64,000 bases of DNA from JBQTGK01 sp052400665 (GCA_052400665.1 JBQTGK010000005.1); one strand, 5' to 3'. Shown: positions 26,952 to 36,342, counted from the first letter of the stretch. The notes: generated by a model from the letters alone, not told the origin. Made by a program: numbers and translations.

Positions 26952-28208
26952 ATGAAAAGAAGCGAAATAGAGTTAATGGCACCAGTAGGTTCGTACGAAT
27001 CTTTAATGGCTGCTATTCAAGGGGGAGCCAATTCGATATATTTTGGCATTGAGCAATTAAATATGCGGGCACGATCTTCAAATAATTTTACAATTGAGGA
27101 TTTGCACAAAATTGCCGCATTGTGTACCGAAAAAGGACTTAAATCATATCTTACGGTAAATACAGTTTTATTCGATCATGATATCAGGTTAATGTATAAG
27201 ATTGTAGATGCCGCTAAAGAAGCTGGTATTACCGCAATTATTGCATCAGATGTGTCGGCCATTATGTATGCACGATCAATTGATGTGGAAGTTCATATTT
27301 CTACTCAGTGCAATATAACCAATACAGAGGCAGTTAAATTTTATTCTCAATTTGCCGATGTAGTTGTTTTGGCTCGCGAATTAAACCTGAATCAGGTAAA
27401 AGGAATTTATGAGCAAATTATAGCTCAGGATATACGCGGACCCAAAGGTGAATTAATTCAAATTGAGATGTTTGCTCACGGGGCACTTTGTATGGCTGTT
27501 TCTGGGAAGTGCTATTTAAGTTTGCACGAGAAAAATTCCTCGGCAAACAGGGGAGCCTGCATGCAAACCTGTCGAAAAGCCTATACCGTTACCGAAAAGG
27601 AATCGGGAAATCAGCTCGAAATAGATAATGAGTACATTATGTCGCCAAAAGATTTGTGTACCATTGGTTTTATAAATAAAATGCTTGATGCAGGAGTTCG
27701 AGTTCTTAAATTTGAAGGTAGAGCCCGATCTCCCGAATATGTAAAAACAGTTGTTAGCTGCTATAACGAAGCTGTTGATGCTTATTTGGATAAATCGTAC
27801 GGAACAGAGAAAATTAATGAGTGGATGGAGCGTTTATCTACTGTTTTTAATCGTGGATTCTGGAATGGTTACTATTTAGGACAAAAGCTGGGCGAGTGGA
27901 GTAATGAATATGGTAATCGGGCAACTAAACGTAAAATGTTAATTGGTAAGGGAACCAACTATTTTACCAAGATTAAGGTTGCTGAGTTTTTGCTTGAATC
28001 GAACGAACTTAAAGTAGGAGATGAGATCCTGATTACCGGACCAACAACAGGAGTAGTGGAAACTACAATTAAAGAAATTCGTGTAGATCTAAAATCGGTA
28101 GAAAAAGCTGTAAAAGGTGACAGTTTTTCAATTGCTTTGGATACAATGATTCGACGTTCGGATAAGCTATACAAAGTAGTTGAAGTTACTAATGATTTGA
28201 TTCAGTAA
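26952..28208 (+). CDS. Peptidase U32 family protein (YhbU/TrhP-type)
   Basis: The start is the ATG before KRSEIELMAPVGSYESL, which gives 418 residues and the usual family N-terminus; the longer frame runs into the promoter. U32 hallmarks are present: NSIYFGIEQLNMRARSS, VHISTQCNITN, EMFAHGALCMAVSGKCYLS and the Cys-rich NRGACMQTCRK, which contribute the iron-sulfur-binding cysteines in studied members. Although named peptidases, bacterial relatives (TrhP, RlhA) act in tRNA/rRNA hydroxylation. It is followed by a TlpA-like and a DUF2797 gene in one direction. Confidence 0.9.
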   Translation: MKRSEIELMAPVGSYESLMAAIQGGANSIYFGIEQLNMRARSSNNFTIEDLHKIAALCTEKGLKSYLTVNTVLFDHDIRLMYKIVDAAKEAGITAIIASDVSAIMYARSIDVEVHISTQCNITNTEAVKFYSQFADVVVLARELNLNQVKGIYEQIIAQDIRGPKGELIQIEMFAHGALCMAVSGKCYLSLHEKNSSANRGACMQTCRKAYTVTEKESGNQLEIDNEYIMSPKDLCTIGFINKMLDAGVRVLKFEGRARSPEYVKTVVSCYNEAVDAYLDKSYGTEKINEWMERLSTVFNRGFWNGYYLGQKLGEWSNEYGNRATKRKMLIGKGTNYFTKIKVAEFLLESNELKVGDEILITGPTTGVVETTIKEIRVDLKSVEKAVKGDSFSIALDTMIRRSDKLYKVVEVTNDLIQ

Positions 28209-28253
28209 AGAAATGTATAGACGCACGGTTGTGAGTCTCTAGCACAAATAAAT

Positions 28254-28757
28254 ATGAAAAAATTACTTTTTACATTCGTTGCACTGCTTGCAGTATCAAC
28301 TTTATTTGCCGATAATTATCAGGGCTCATTGCTAAAAAAAGGAGATCGGGTTCCTGATTTTACAATTAGCACGATTAATGGAAAAAAAATTGCCATAAGT
28401 GAATTAAAAGGCAAAGTTGTGTTACTTAACTTTTTTGCAACCTGGTGTGGACCGTGCATGAAAGAGTTACCCGAGGTGGAAAAACAATTGTATCCTAAAT
28501 TTAAAAATGAAAATTTTGCCATGATTTCTATTGGCAGAGAGCATACAAAAGCAGAGCTTTTAAGCTGGAACAAGAAGAAAGGTTTTAGTTTTCCCATCGC
28601 AGCAGATCCAAAACGAGAGGTTTATGCAAAATTTGCAAGTCAATACATTCCTCGTAACTTTATTGTCGATAAAAAAGGTAAAATTATTTGGCAGGGAGTA
28701 GGCTTTAGCCAGAAGGAATTAGACCAGATGATAAAAATCATTAAGAATAACTTGTAA
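28254..28757 (+). CDS. TlpA-like exported thioredoxin-family protein
   Basis: This 167-residue protein has a signal peptide (about 1-19, ending TLFA) and an AhpC/TSA-thioredoxin fold with the redox pair WCGPC (C65, C68) and the cis-proline region SQYIPRNFIVD. It resembles TlpA/ResA proteins, which keep periplasmic thiols reduced, for example in cytochrome c maturation. It lies 45 bp after the U32 gene and 10 bp before the DUF2797 gene, so the three may be co-transcribed. Confidence 0.9.
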   Translation: MKKLLFTFVALLAVSTLFADNYQGSLLKKGDRVPDFTISTINGKKIAISELKGKVVLLNFFATWCGPCMKELPEVEKQLYPKFKNENFAMISIGREHTKAELLSWNKKKGFSFPIAADPKREVYAKFASQYIPRNFIVDKKGKIIWQGVGFSQKELDQMIKIIKNNL

Positions 28758-28767
28758 AAAAGTAAAC

Positions 28768-29562
28768 ATGCAAGGGAATATAAGAAAAATGCATACCAAA
28801 TTAGGAGAGACAGTTAGTTATAAATTACCAATTGGTAATGAGTTGATTGATATGAACTCTTTAATTGGTAAAAAAATAAGCTTAAGCTATTTGGGTCAGA
28901 TAAACTGTATTCATTGTGGAAAGAGAACAAAAACCTCCTTTGCACAGGGATATTGTTATTCTTGTTTTACCACATTGCCACAAACCGATCCGAGTATTGT
29001 TCGTCCCGAGCTGGATTTATCATATCTGGGAATATCCAGAGATATGGAATGGGCAAAAGAGAATTCCCTTAAGCCTCATTACGTATATTTGGCTTATTCC
29101 GGAAACTTAAAAGTAGGAGTAACCCGCGAGAGTCAGGTACCTACCCGATGGATGGATCAGGGAGCTACCAAAGCCATAAAATTGGCAAAAACACCCAACA
29201 GGCATATTGCCGGAGTAATAGAGGTAGCTTTAAAGGAGCATTTTTCTGATAAAACCAACTGGCGTAAAATGTTAAAGCAGGAAAATTATACTGATATAGA
29301 TTTACTTGCCGAGAAGAAAAAAGCAGCAGGTTTTCTTCATGCTGAACTAAAACAATATGTTTGCAACGAGGATGAAATATATGATATCGCATATCCGGTA
29401 AGAGAAACTCCTGATAAAATTACAAGTATTGGTTTTGAGAAACTTAAAGATTATTCGGGAATTCTGAAAGGAATTAAAGGACAGTATCTTATTTTTGAAA
29501 CTGGTAAAGTTATAAATATTCGTAAACACAACGGTTATCTTGTCGAATTGAAAGTAGAATAG
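28768..29562 (+). CDS. DUF2797 domain-containing protein
   Basis: This 264-residue protein has an N-terminal zinc-binding portion with INCIHCGKRTKTSFAQGYCYSCF (two CxxC pairs), and a central segment HYVYLAYSGNLKVGVTRE followed by RWMDQGA, which is the DUF2797 signature and resembles a GIY-YIG-type core. No function is established for the family; a nucleic-acid role is plausible from the zinc ribbon and GIY-YIG resemblance. The start at 28768 is 10 bp after the TlpA stop; M8 is an alternative. Confidence 0.85.
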   Translation: MQGNIRKMHTKLGETVSYKLPIGNELIDMNSLIGKKISLSYLGQINCIHCGKRTKTSFAQGYCYSCFTTLPQTDPSIVRPELDLSYLGISRDMEWAKENSLKPHYVYLAYSGNLKVGVTRESQVPTRWMDQGATKAIKLAKTPNRHIAGVIEVALKEHFSDKTNWRKMLKQENYTDIDLLAEKKKAAGFLHAELKQYVCNEDEIYDIAYPVRETPDKITSIGFEKLKDYSGILKGIKGQYLIFETGKVINIRKHNGYLVELKVE

Positions 29563-29606
29563 TTATAAATGTAAGAAATTGTAGGTAAAAAGATGAAATT
29601 TCTTAA

Positions 29607-29614
29607 TACATTTG
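29607..29614 (+). promoter_or_regulatory. Likely -7 box for ilvE
   Basis: TACATTTG matches TAnnTTTG exactly, 58 bp before the ilvE start. A TTG lies further upstream than ideal (25 bp), so only the -7 box is confident. Confidence 0.45.
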
Positions 29615-29671
29615 CATAACAAATAATACTTAAATATTACAAAACAATAATCGCAAAATTCATATCTCAAA

Positions 29672-30688
29672 ATGGAAAACATAAACTGGAAAGAATTTGG
29701 TTTTGGATATACTAAAACCGACTACAATGTTCGTTGTAACTACCGCGATGGAAAATGGGGAGAACTGGAAGTTTCATCTTCAGATCAGGTTAACGTGCAC
29801 ATTGCTGCTACCGGATTACATTACGGACAGCAAGCATTCGAAGGTTTAAAAGCATTTAAAGGTCCTGATGGAAAAGTTAGAGTATTCCGTATCGAAGAAA
29901 ATGCAAAACGAATGCAATCTTCTTCTCATGGAATTATGATGGCCGAAATGCCTATTGATTTGTTCGAAGAGGCAGTTATTAAGACTATTAAACTAAACGA
30001 AAGATGGATTCCTCCTTATGAGTCGGGGGCATCTCTTTATATTCGTCCTGTTCTTTTTGGTAATGGCGCTCAGGTGGGAGTTAACCCTGCACCAGAGTAT
30101 ACATTTGCAGTATTTGTAATGCCGGTAGGTCCTTATTTTAAAGAAGGATTTAAACCAACCGATTACGTAATTTATCGCGAATACGATCGTGCAGCTCCTC
30201 AGGGGACAGGTACAATTAAAGTGGGTGGTAACTATGCTTCTTCATTGCGTGGAGGTACTCGTGCTCACGAAGAGGGATTTTCGGCAGTATTATTCTTAGA
30301 TGCAAAAGAAAAAAAATACATCGACGAATGTGGTCCTGCTAACTTCTTTGGAATTAAAGGAAACTCATACGTAACACCAAAATCGAACTCAATTTTGCCT
30401 TCTATCACAAACAAAAGTTTGTGTCAGATTGCCAAAGATATGGGTATGACTGTTGAGCGTAGAAAAATCGAAGTTGAAGAATTAGCTGATTTTACCGAGG
30501 CAGGAGCTTGTGGTACTGCAGCTGTTATTTCTCCTATTCGTAAAATTGTTGATGCCGATAAAAAAGTAGATTACGTTTATGGCGATGAGGCTGGTAAAAC
30601 TAGTTTTAAACTATACGAAACACTTCGTGGTATCCAGTATGGAACTGTTGAAGATAAGCACAACTGGAATACAATTATTGAGTTTTAA
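29672..30688 (+). CDS. ilvE: Branched-chain amino acid aminotransferase
   Basis: This 338-residue class IV PLP aminotransferase catalyses the last step of leucine, isoleucine and valine synthesis and the first step of their breakdown. The motifs are LHYGQQAFEGLKAFKG near 51-66, RPVLFGNGAQVGVNP, the PLP lysine in TIKVGGNYASSL (K about 176), DECGPANFFGI and the GTAAVISPI phosphate-binding loop. The length matches the long bacterial/eukaryotic branch. It is monocistronic, with a clear downstream terminator shared with convergent ahpF. Confidence 0.95.
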   Translation: MENINWKEFGFGYTKTDYNVRCNYRDGKWGELEVSSSDQVNVHIAATGLHYGQQAFEGLKAFKGPDGKVRVFRIEENAKRMQSSSHGIMMAEMPIDLFEEAVIKTIKLNERWIPPYESGASLYIRPVLFGNGAQVGVNPAPEYTFAVFVMPVGPYFKEGFKPTDYVIYREYDRAAPQGTGTIKVGGNYASSLRGGTRAHEEGFSAVLFLDAKEKKYIDECGPANFFGIKGNSYVTPKSNSILPSITNKSLCQIAKDMGMTVERRKIEVEELADFTEAGACGTAAVISPIRKIVDADKKVDYVYGDEAGKTSFKLYETLRGIQYGTVEDKHNWNTIIEF

Positions 30689-30724
30689 TCGATAAAAGTA
30701 TCATTCCATTAGTAAGATAAAGAA

Positions 30725-30755
30725 AGAGCATCTGGAGTTTCCTGATGCTCTTTTT
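30725..30755. terminator. Terminator between ilvE and ahpF
   Basis: AGAGCATC (30725-30732) pairs with GATGCTCT (30744-30751), with a small inner GGA/TCC stem and T-tract after it; A run before it allows termination on the minus strand as well. Confidence 0.85.
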
Positions 30756-30807
30756 GCTTGTTGTTTTTATGCTGTAGTGCCTAAAGGCGAAAAGATTTTT
30801 TAAGTTA

Positions 30808-32367
30808 TTAGTTTGCCAATAGTAAGCCTTTTATTTTGTCATCGAAAGCAGAAAGAGCAGCTTTTGAACCTTCTCCCATTGCAATTACAATTTGCTTGTA
30901 AGGAACAACTGATACATCGCCAGCAGCATATATTCCTGCCTGATTAGTTCTGCAATGAGCATCAATTTCAATTTCACCAATTCGGTTGGTTTTTACAGTA
31001 TCTGCGAATACTTTACTATTGGCAGTTAATCCTATCTGAACAAAAACACCATCGGTTGATACAATTTCTACTTTTCCTGATTCTCTGTCTTTGTAGGTAA
31101 GAGAAGTTACTTTGTTCCCATCACCATCAATACTTAAAGTTTCGGCATTAGGAGTGATACTTACATTCGATAATTCTTTAATCTTATCCTGAAGAACTTG
31201 GTCGCCTTTTACTTCATTCATAAACTCAAGGACTTGTACTTCTGTGGCGATTGCCGATAGATCAATTGCAGCTTCTAAACCAGAGTTTCCTCCACCAATA
31301 ACGACAACTTTTTTTCCTTTGTAGAAAGGACCATCGCAATGGGTACAAAAAGCGACTCCAGCACCAATGTAATCACTCTCCCCAGGAATATTTAATTTTC
31401 TCCAACTTGCACCAGTTGCAATAATAAGAGCAGGTGTTGTAAGTGTTTCGTTTAAAGATGTTGTGAGTATTTTTACACCGTCTACGACTTCTAAATTTTC
31501 TACCATACGATTGTCTAAAATATCAATAGGGTAGTCGTTAAGGTGCTTCATTAGGTTGCCAGACAGTTCAGAACCTGTTGTTTTAGGAATAGAAATCATA
31601 TTTTCGATAGAAACCGTTTCGGTTACCTGTCCGCCAATTTTTTCAGCTACAATAGCAACCGAAAAACCTTTACGTGCAGAGTATATTGCCGCAGAAACAC
31701 CAGCTGGTCCGCCACCGGCAACAATTACGTCATATTCTTTATTTTCCTGTGCTTGTGGATTGTAGTCACTTCCAAATTCTTCTTCAATTTTCCCCAATAG
31801 TTCTCCTAAAGATGAACGGCCAACATGTAGTTGTTTGCCGTTGGCATACACACTAGGTACTGCCTGAATATTTAATTCATCAGCTTCTTGCTGGTTAATT
31901 GCTCCATCGATAATTTCGTGAGAAATATTTTTATTGAGGAATGCCATAATGTTTAATGCTTGAACAACATCAGGACAATTGGTGCAGGAGAGTGAAATAA
32001 AACTTTTTATTTCAATTTTTTGTGAAATACCTTGAATTCTTTTGGTAAGCATTTCATCAGGTAGGTTTTTGCCAATTCCATCCAAATTTAAAACAGCTAA
32101 AAGTAAGGTGGTAAATTCGTGTCCGTTAGGAACTGCTTTGAATGTTACATTGGTGTTTTTGTTGTTTTTTAAGATGGAAAAAGAGAGTCCTGATTCTTCT
32201 TGTACATCTAAATTTACTTTGTCTGTACAAGATGCAACATCGGTTAAAAGGGATATCAGTTCTTCTCTATTGGGATGAGAAGAAGCTACTTTTATTTGAA
32301 AAATATATTGATTTTTGAGGGATGCAAATAAATCAGTAACCTGAGTTTTTATGGATTGTTCGAGCAT
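30808..32367 (-). CDS. ahpF: Alkyl hydroperoxide reductase subunit F
   Basis: This 519-residue flavoenzyme reduces AhpC with NAD(P)H. The N-terminal tandem thioredoxin-like domain carries the CxxC pair C128/C131 (SCTNCPDVV). The thioredoxin-reductase-like part has the FAD-binding GGGPAGVSAA (218-227), the second CxxC at C341/C344 (FCTHCDGPF), GGGNSGLEAA for NAD(P)H and GIYAAGDVS. The length is the usual one for AhpF. It follows ahpC on the same strand with a strong hairpin between them that probably lowers its expression. Confidence 0.97.
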   Translation of the reverse strand: MLEQSIKTQVTDLFASLKNQYIFQIKVASSHPNREELISLLTDVASCTDKVNLDVQEESGLSFSILKNNKNTNVTFKAVPNGHEFTTLLLAVLNLDGIGKNLPDEMLTKRIQGISQKIEIKSFISLSCTNCPDVVQALNIMAFLNKNISHEIIDGAINQQEADELNIQAVPSVYANGKQLHVGRSSLGELLGKIEEEFGSDYNPQAQENKEYDVIVAGGGPAGVSAAIYSARKGFSVAIVAEKIGGQVTETVSIENMISIPKTTGSELSGNLMKHLNDYPIDILDNRMVENLEVVDGVKILTTSLNETLTTPALIIATGASWRKLNIPGESDYIGAGVAFCTHCDGPFYKGKKVVVIGGGNSGLEAAIDLSAIATEVQVLEFMNEVKGDQVLQDKIKELSNVSITPNAETLSIDGDGNKVTSLTYKDRESGKVEIVSTDGVFVQIGLTANSKVFADTVKTNRIGEIEIDAHCRTNQAGIYAAGDVSVVPYKQIVIAMGEGSKAALSAFDDKIKGLLLAN

Positions 32368-32384
32368 TGTTTTTTGATTTTGAA

Positions 32385-32421
32385 AAAACTGCCTCTAAAA
32401 ATAAAGATTAGAGGCAGTTTT
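32385..32421 (-). terminator. Terminator/attenuator between ahpC and ahpF
   Basis: A perfect 14-bp stem (32385-32398 with 32408-32421; arms contain ACTGCCTCTAA) and 9-base loop are followed, on the minus strand, by a T run. Since ahpF begins only 18 bp downstream with no separate promoter seen, partial read-through is likely. Confidence 0.8.
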
Positions 32422-32432
32422 AAAGGTTATTC

Positions 32433-32996
32433 TTATATTTTACCAACAAGGTCAATATTAGGCTTTAAAGTTTCATTTCCTTCTTTCCATTTTGCAGGAC
32501 ATACTTCCGAAGGATTTTTAGCAACAAATTGTAGTGCTTTTAGTCTTCTAAGTAACTCTTCAGCATTTCTACCAACATTACCTGCAACAACTTCGTAAGC
32601 AACAATTTCCCCTTCAGGATTTACAATGAAAGTACCTCGCTCGGCCAATCCAGCTTCTTCAATCATTACATCGAATCCACGAGAAAGAACTCCTGTTGGG
32701 TCTGCAAGCATAGGATACTGAATTTTTTTAATGGTATCAGAAGTATCGTGCCATGCTTTATGAACAAAGTGAGTATCCGTTGATACAGAGTAAATTTCGG
32801 TACCTGTAGCCTTAAATTCGGGATAAAGATTAGCAAGATCTTCTAATTCAGTAGGACATACGAAAGTAAAATCTGCAGGATAAAAGAAAAATACGGACCA
32901 TTTACCTAGTAAATCTGATTTTTTAACGCTTTTAAAATCGTTGTTTGCAAATGCTTGAACTTCAAAATCTACGACTTGTTTTCCAATTTGTGACAT
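32433..32996 (-). CDS. ahpC: Alkyl hydroperoxide reductase subunit C (2-Cys peroxiredoxin)
   Basis: This 187-residue peroxiredoxin reduces hydrogen peroxide and organic peroxides. The peroxidatic Cys is C47 in ADFTFVCPTELEDL and the resolving Cys is C166 in SEVCPAKW. Length and motifs are those of the Prx1/AhpC group. A canonical promoter lies 45 bp upstream, and ahpF follows beyond a hairpin. In Bacteroides, ahpC-ahpF is part of the OxyR response; I found no confident OxyR site here. Confidence 0.97.
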   Translation of the reverse strand: MSQIGKQVVDFEVQAFANNDFKSVKKSDLLGKWSVFFFYPADFTFVCPTELEDLANLYPEFKATGTEIYSVSTDTHFVHKAWHDTSDTIKKIQYPMLADPTGVLSRGFDVMIEEAGLAERGTFIVNPEGEIVAYEVVAGNVGRNAEELLRRLKALQFVAKNPSEVCPAKWKEGNETLKPNIDLVGKI

Positions 32997-33040
32997 GCTA
33001 TTATTTTTTTAATATGATTATTTACTGTTTTTATTTGTAA

Positions 33041-33072
33041 CAAATGTACAAGGATTTGCCATATAAATCAAA
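33041..33072 (-). promoter_or_regulatory. Promoter of ahpC
   Basis: On the minus strand TTTG, 20 bp, TACATTTG (plus-strand CAAATGTA at 33041-33048 and CAAA at 33069-33072): a full match to the Bacteroidota consensus, 45 bp before the start codon. Confidence 0.75.
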
Positions 33073-33175
33073 TAGATAATAAATACAAAACGATAGATAA
33101 TATCAATAACATACAACCAAAGGTCTAATTGTCAAGACAATGTGGCTATTTAAAATTTGAAATGGCTGTAAAAAT

Positions 33176-33205
33176 AAACGGGCACAAAGTAAATTGTGCC
33201 CGTTT
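33176..33205 (-). terminator. Terminator after the class I/II aminotransferase
   Basis: A perfect 12-bp stem (AAACGGGCACAA, 33176-33187, with TTGTGCCCGTTT, 33194-33205) around a 6-base loop. On the minus strand it runs into TTTATTTTTA. Confidence 0.8.
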
Positions 33206-33275
33206 CTCTCATTGTAAGGTGAGAATTAGGATTTATAAAAAATGTTTGTGATTCGATTGGTATCGAAAACAAACG

Positions 33276-34499
33276 TTAAACTTCAACATTGTTTTGCAAT
33301 AGCAATTTAATAGATTCTGCAATACGTTGTACTCCAATTCTGTTATTTTTTTCATCCATAAATGAGAAATTTATTCTCATGGTATTTTTTCCGCTGCCAT
33401 CGCAATGGAAAACAGATCCTAATACAAAAGCTACTTTTTTTTCAATTGCAATTTTAAAAAGATCTTCGGCATCCATATCTTTAGGTAAACTAAGGAACAA
33501 AAACAAACCACCTTCGGGATGAGTCCAGCTAACACCATCAGGCATAAAATCTTTAAAAGCCTGAATCATTACGTCTCTTTTTTTACGATACATGTCGATT
33601 ATAAGTTTTAGATTTTTATCAAAGTATCCTTTCTCGATGTATTTAGCGGTAATTTTTTGAGTGAAGGATGCAGTACACAAATCGGTACTTTGTTTTGCTT
33701 TTACAAATTTATCAATCACCTTCTGATGAGCCATAAGCCAACCAATTCTAAAGCCTGGGACGAATATTTTCGAGAAAGTTCCAAGTGTAATAACATGTCC
33801 GGTAGTATCAAGGTCGTACATCATTTTTTGCGGTTCTCCTTCGAAACGAAGCTCCCGATACGGGCTGTCTTCAACAATTAGGACATTGTATTTTTTTGCG
33901 ATCTCTATAATTTCCAGTCGGCGAAATTCGGGCATGGTAATACCTGCGGGGTTTTGGAAATCGGGAATAACATATATGAACTTGGCTGTTTCCTGCTTGT
34001 TTTGCATTTCTATTAAACTTTTTTCCAGCAAATCGGAACGCATTCCATATTTATCGAACTCTATTCCAACAGGAATTCCTCCATAGCTCGAAAAAGCACT
34101 TAAACCACCTAAATAGCTTGGGAGTCCGCAAATAAATTTATCGCCTCTGTTTAATAATATTTTACCAGTAAGATCAAGTCCCTGTTGCGACGAGCTAAGA
34201 ATAATTAAGTTGTCGCTTGTAATTTCTAATCCTTGCTGCACATATCTTTCGGTTAGTATTTCGCGAAGTTTATGATCTCCTTCTGTAGCGCCATATTGCA
34301 AAGCACATTTTCCATCTTCATCTAAAACTTCGCAGGAAATTTCTTTTAATTCCTCAATTGGAAAAGAGTCAGGAGCAGGTAAGCCTCCGGCAAAAGAGAT
34401 GATGTCTTCGCGTTGTGTAAGTTTTAGTAATTCTCTGATTACTGATCGTTTCATTCCTTTGGCGCTATCGGAAATGCTTTCTTCGAAATTTGTAATCAT
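33276..34499 (-). CDS. PLP-dependent aminotransferase, class I/II (2-aminoadipate/aromatic type)
   Basis: This 407-residue fold-type I enzyme has the start typical of LysN/aminoadipate-type transaminases (ISFAGGLPAPDSFP), YGATEGDHKLRE, the PDFQNPAG motif, and the PLP lysine in TLGTFSKIFVPGFRIGW (SK, about residue 242), with a C-terminal RINFSF containing the substrate-carboxylate Arg. It lacks the GntR DNA-binding domain of MocR regulators. The substrate cannot be fixed from sequence; 2-aminoadipate, aromatic or branched-chain keto acids are all possible. It is monocistronic. Confidence 0.87.
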   Translation of the reverse strand: MITNFEESISDSAKGMKRSVIRELLKLTQREDIISFAGGLPAPDSFPIEELKEISCEVLDEDGKCALQYGATEGDHKLREILTERYVQQGLEITSDNLIILSSSQQGLDLTGKILLNRGDKFICGLPSYLGGLSAFSSYGGIPVGIEFDKYGMRSDLLEKSLIEMQNKQETAKFIYVIPDFQNPAGITMPEFRRLEIIEIAKKYNVLIVEDSPYRELRFEGEPQKMMYDLDTTGHVITLGTFSKIFVPGFRIGWLMAHQKVIDKFVKAKQSTDLCTASFTQKITAKYIEKGYFDKNLKLIIDMYRKKRDVMIQAFKDFMPDGVSWTHPEGGLFLFLSLPKDMDAEDLFKIAIEKKVAFVLGSVFHCDGSGKNTMRINFSFMDEKNNRIGVQRIAESIKLLLQNNVEV

Positions 34500-34655
34500 T
34501 GTTTCCCCCTTTTTTCGTTAGTGTGGTGATATTAAACTAAAAATGTGGTAATTCCAGTAGTAATAAATTTACGATTTAGATCTGTAAAAACCATAAATTT
34601 GTAAACAAAATACTTTAGGGAAAGGGATTTAAAATGAAATGCCTGTATGTTTATC

Positions 34656-36149
34656 TTAAATAAGTTCTCTTAGTTTATCGAGTTGCTTAAATTTATTTAC
34701 ATCGCGCATGTTTTGAGCCGTTTGAGTAAAATAAGTATGGTTCTCGATAAATTTAATCTGTAGCTGATTCCACTCGTCGATACTCTTAATTTTACCATTT
34801 TCCTTTAACTCACGATACAAGTTGCCGGATACAGGAATAAAATCTGTTCTTCCCAGGTAATCCAAATCGGCATCACACATAATTTTTTCAAGCAGTTTTT
34901 TGGGTTTAGGAGGATGCTTTGTGTGCATAATTAGGTTTGCAATTTCATTAATCTGATTTTCGCTGTATTTGAACTGGGGAAGAATATGGCGTGCTAATTT
35001 TACGCTGTATTCCTCATGATCACTATACGAAAGAATAAAACCAGAGTCGTGAAATAGGGCAGCCGTTTTTAATAGTAACATTTCGGCTTCAGTAATTCCT
35101 TCTTTGCGGCCAATAATTTCTACTTCGGTAATTACATCTATGGTATGTTTTAAATTGTGGTAGTAAAGATTTTTAGGCAATTCATTTTCCATTTTCGTAA
35201 GAATTTCTTCTTCTAAATCATCATAACGAAGCATCTGAAATTTAGTAATGAAATATTCATTGGGAAGCAGTCCTTTTAAATCGGTCGACATATTGGGCAA
35301 AAATCCTTTTACAAAGTACATGTCGATATTGCCTTTGTATTTTACCGGCATTCTGCCTCGGTATTCGCATAGGAAAAATTCACGTACCAGCATATAAGTC
35401 ATTCCCGAAATATTAATTTCTCCAACGGCACCAGACGATTCCATTCTGCTAGCAGTGTTTACAGTATCTCCCCAAATATCGTAACTGATTTTTTTTGAAC
35501 CTACAACACCCGCAATTACAGGTCCGGTATGTACACCAACTCTTAATCCCCAAATTGCTTTTCGTTCATCTATCGAGTTGTTTTTCATTTCGTTCATGTA
35601 ATGCTGTATTTCCATGGCGGCCAGAATTACTTCAATAGGGTTGGTTCGATTTTTATTGGGAATACCACCAGCGCACATATATGCATCACCAACGGTTTTT
35701 ATCTTCTCGATATTAAATTTTTCTACAATCGAATCGAAATGCATGAAGAATTTGTCGAGTTCATCAATTAAATCTTCAGGATTCATTTGTTCAACAATTT
35801 TAGTAAAACCATGAATATCAGAAAATAACACAGTTACCATTCTAAAACGCTTCGATCTTACTTTTCCTCTTTGTTGTAATTCTTCTGCAGTTTGTTTTGG
35901 CAAAAGATTAGCGAGTAGCTTTTCAGCTTTTTCTTTTTGATAAATTAAGGCCTGATTTTTTTCGTAATAATCTTTTTCGAGATCACTGCGTTGCTTCCTT
36001 AGTTCTATCCTAAACCATAAAAACATAAACACAATAAGAATCATCAAAATTAATCCGAACAGAAGAATGTTTCGAGAAACAAAACCTATTTCGAACTGAT
36101 TAAGAAGCCCTAGTTGAAAGGTATAGGTAAAGGAATATAAAAATATCAT
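34656..36149 (-). CDS. Class III nucleotidyl cyclase fused to an HD domain
   Basis: This 497-residue protein has an N-terminal membrane helix (about 26-47), a coiled-coil linker and a class III cyclase domain (about 100-285) with both metal aspartates, D111 (LFSDIHGFT) and D155 (KTVGDAYM), and YDIWGDTVNTASRMES. The KIKT lysine and YDIWGD aspartate suggest ATP rather than GTP as substrate. The C-terminal 190 residues form an HD domain with YYHNLKHTIDV, FHDSG (367-369 region) and later D residues, as in metal phosphohydrolases. So synthesis and breakdown of a cyclic nucleotide may sit in one chain. The gene stands alone. Confidence 0.87.
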   Translation of the reverse strand: MIFLYSFTYTFQLGLLNQFEIGFVSRNILLFGLILMILIVFMFLWFRIELRKQRSDLEKDYYEKNQALIYQKEKAEKLLANLLPKQTAEELQQRGKVRSKRFRMVTVLFSDIHGFTKIVEQMNPEDLIDELDKFFMHFDSIVEKFNIEKIKTVGDAYMCAGGIPNKNRTNPIEVILAAMEIQHYMNEMKNNSIDERKAIWGLRVGVHTGPVIAGVVGSKKISYDIWGDTVNTASRMESSGAVGEINISGMTYMLVREFFLCEYRGRMPVKYKGNIDMYFVKGFLPNMSTDLKGLLPNEYFITKFQMLRYDDLEEEILTKMENELPKNLYYHNLKHTIDVITEVEIIGRKEGITEAEMLLLKTAALFHDSGFILSYSDHEEYSVKLARHILPQFKYSENQINEIANLIMHTKHPPKPKKLLEKIMCDADLDYLGRTDFIPVSGNLYRELKENGKIKSIDEWNQLQIKFIENHTYFTQTAQNMRDVNKFKQLDKLRELI

Positions 36150-36342
36150 TATTAAACTGATAAACTAAAATTGAACAACGATTATAAAAATAAGCAAGAT
36201 ATTTTAATTATTAGACTTAAAATAAATTTAATACTAAATGATTACATGTAGACATTAAATTTGTTACTTTAATTAAAATTAGTTAAATTGAACTCCAGTT
36301 ATGTTAATATGATAATAGCCAGGTCCTTTTTTAATCAAAACT

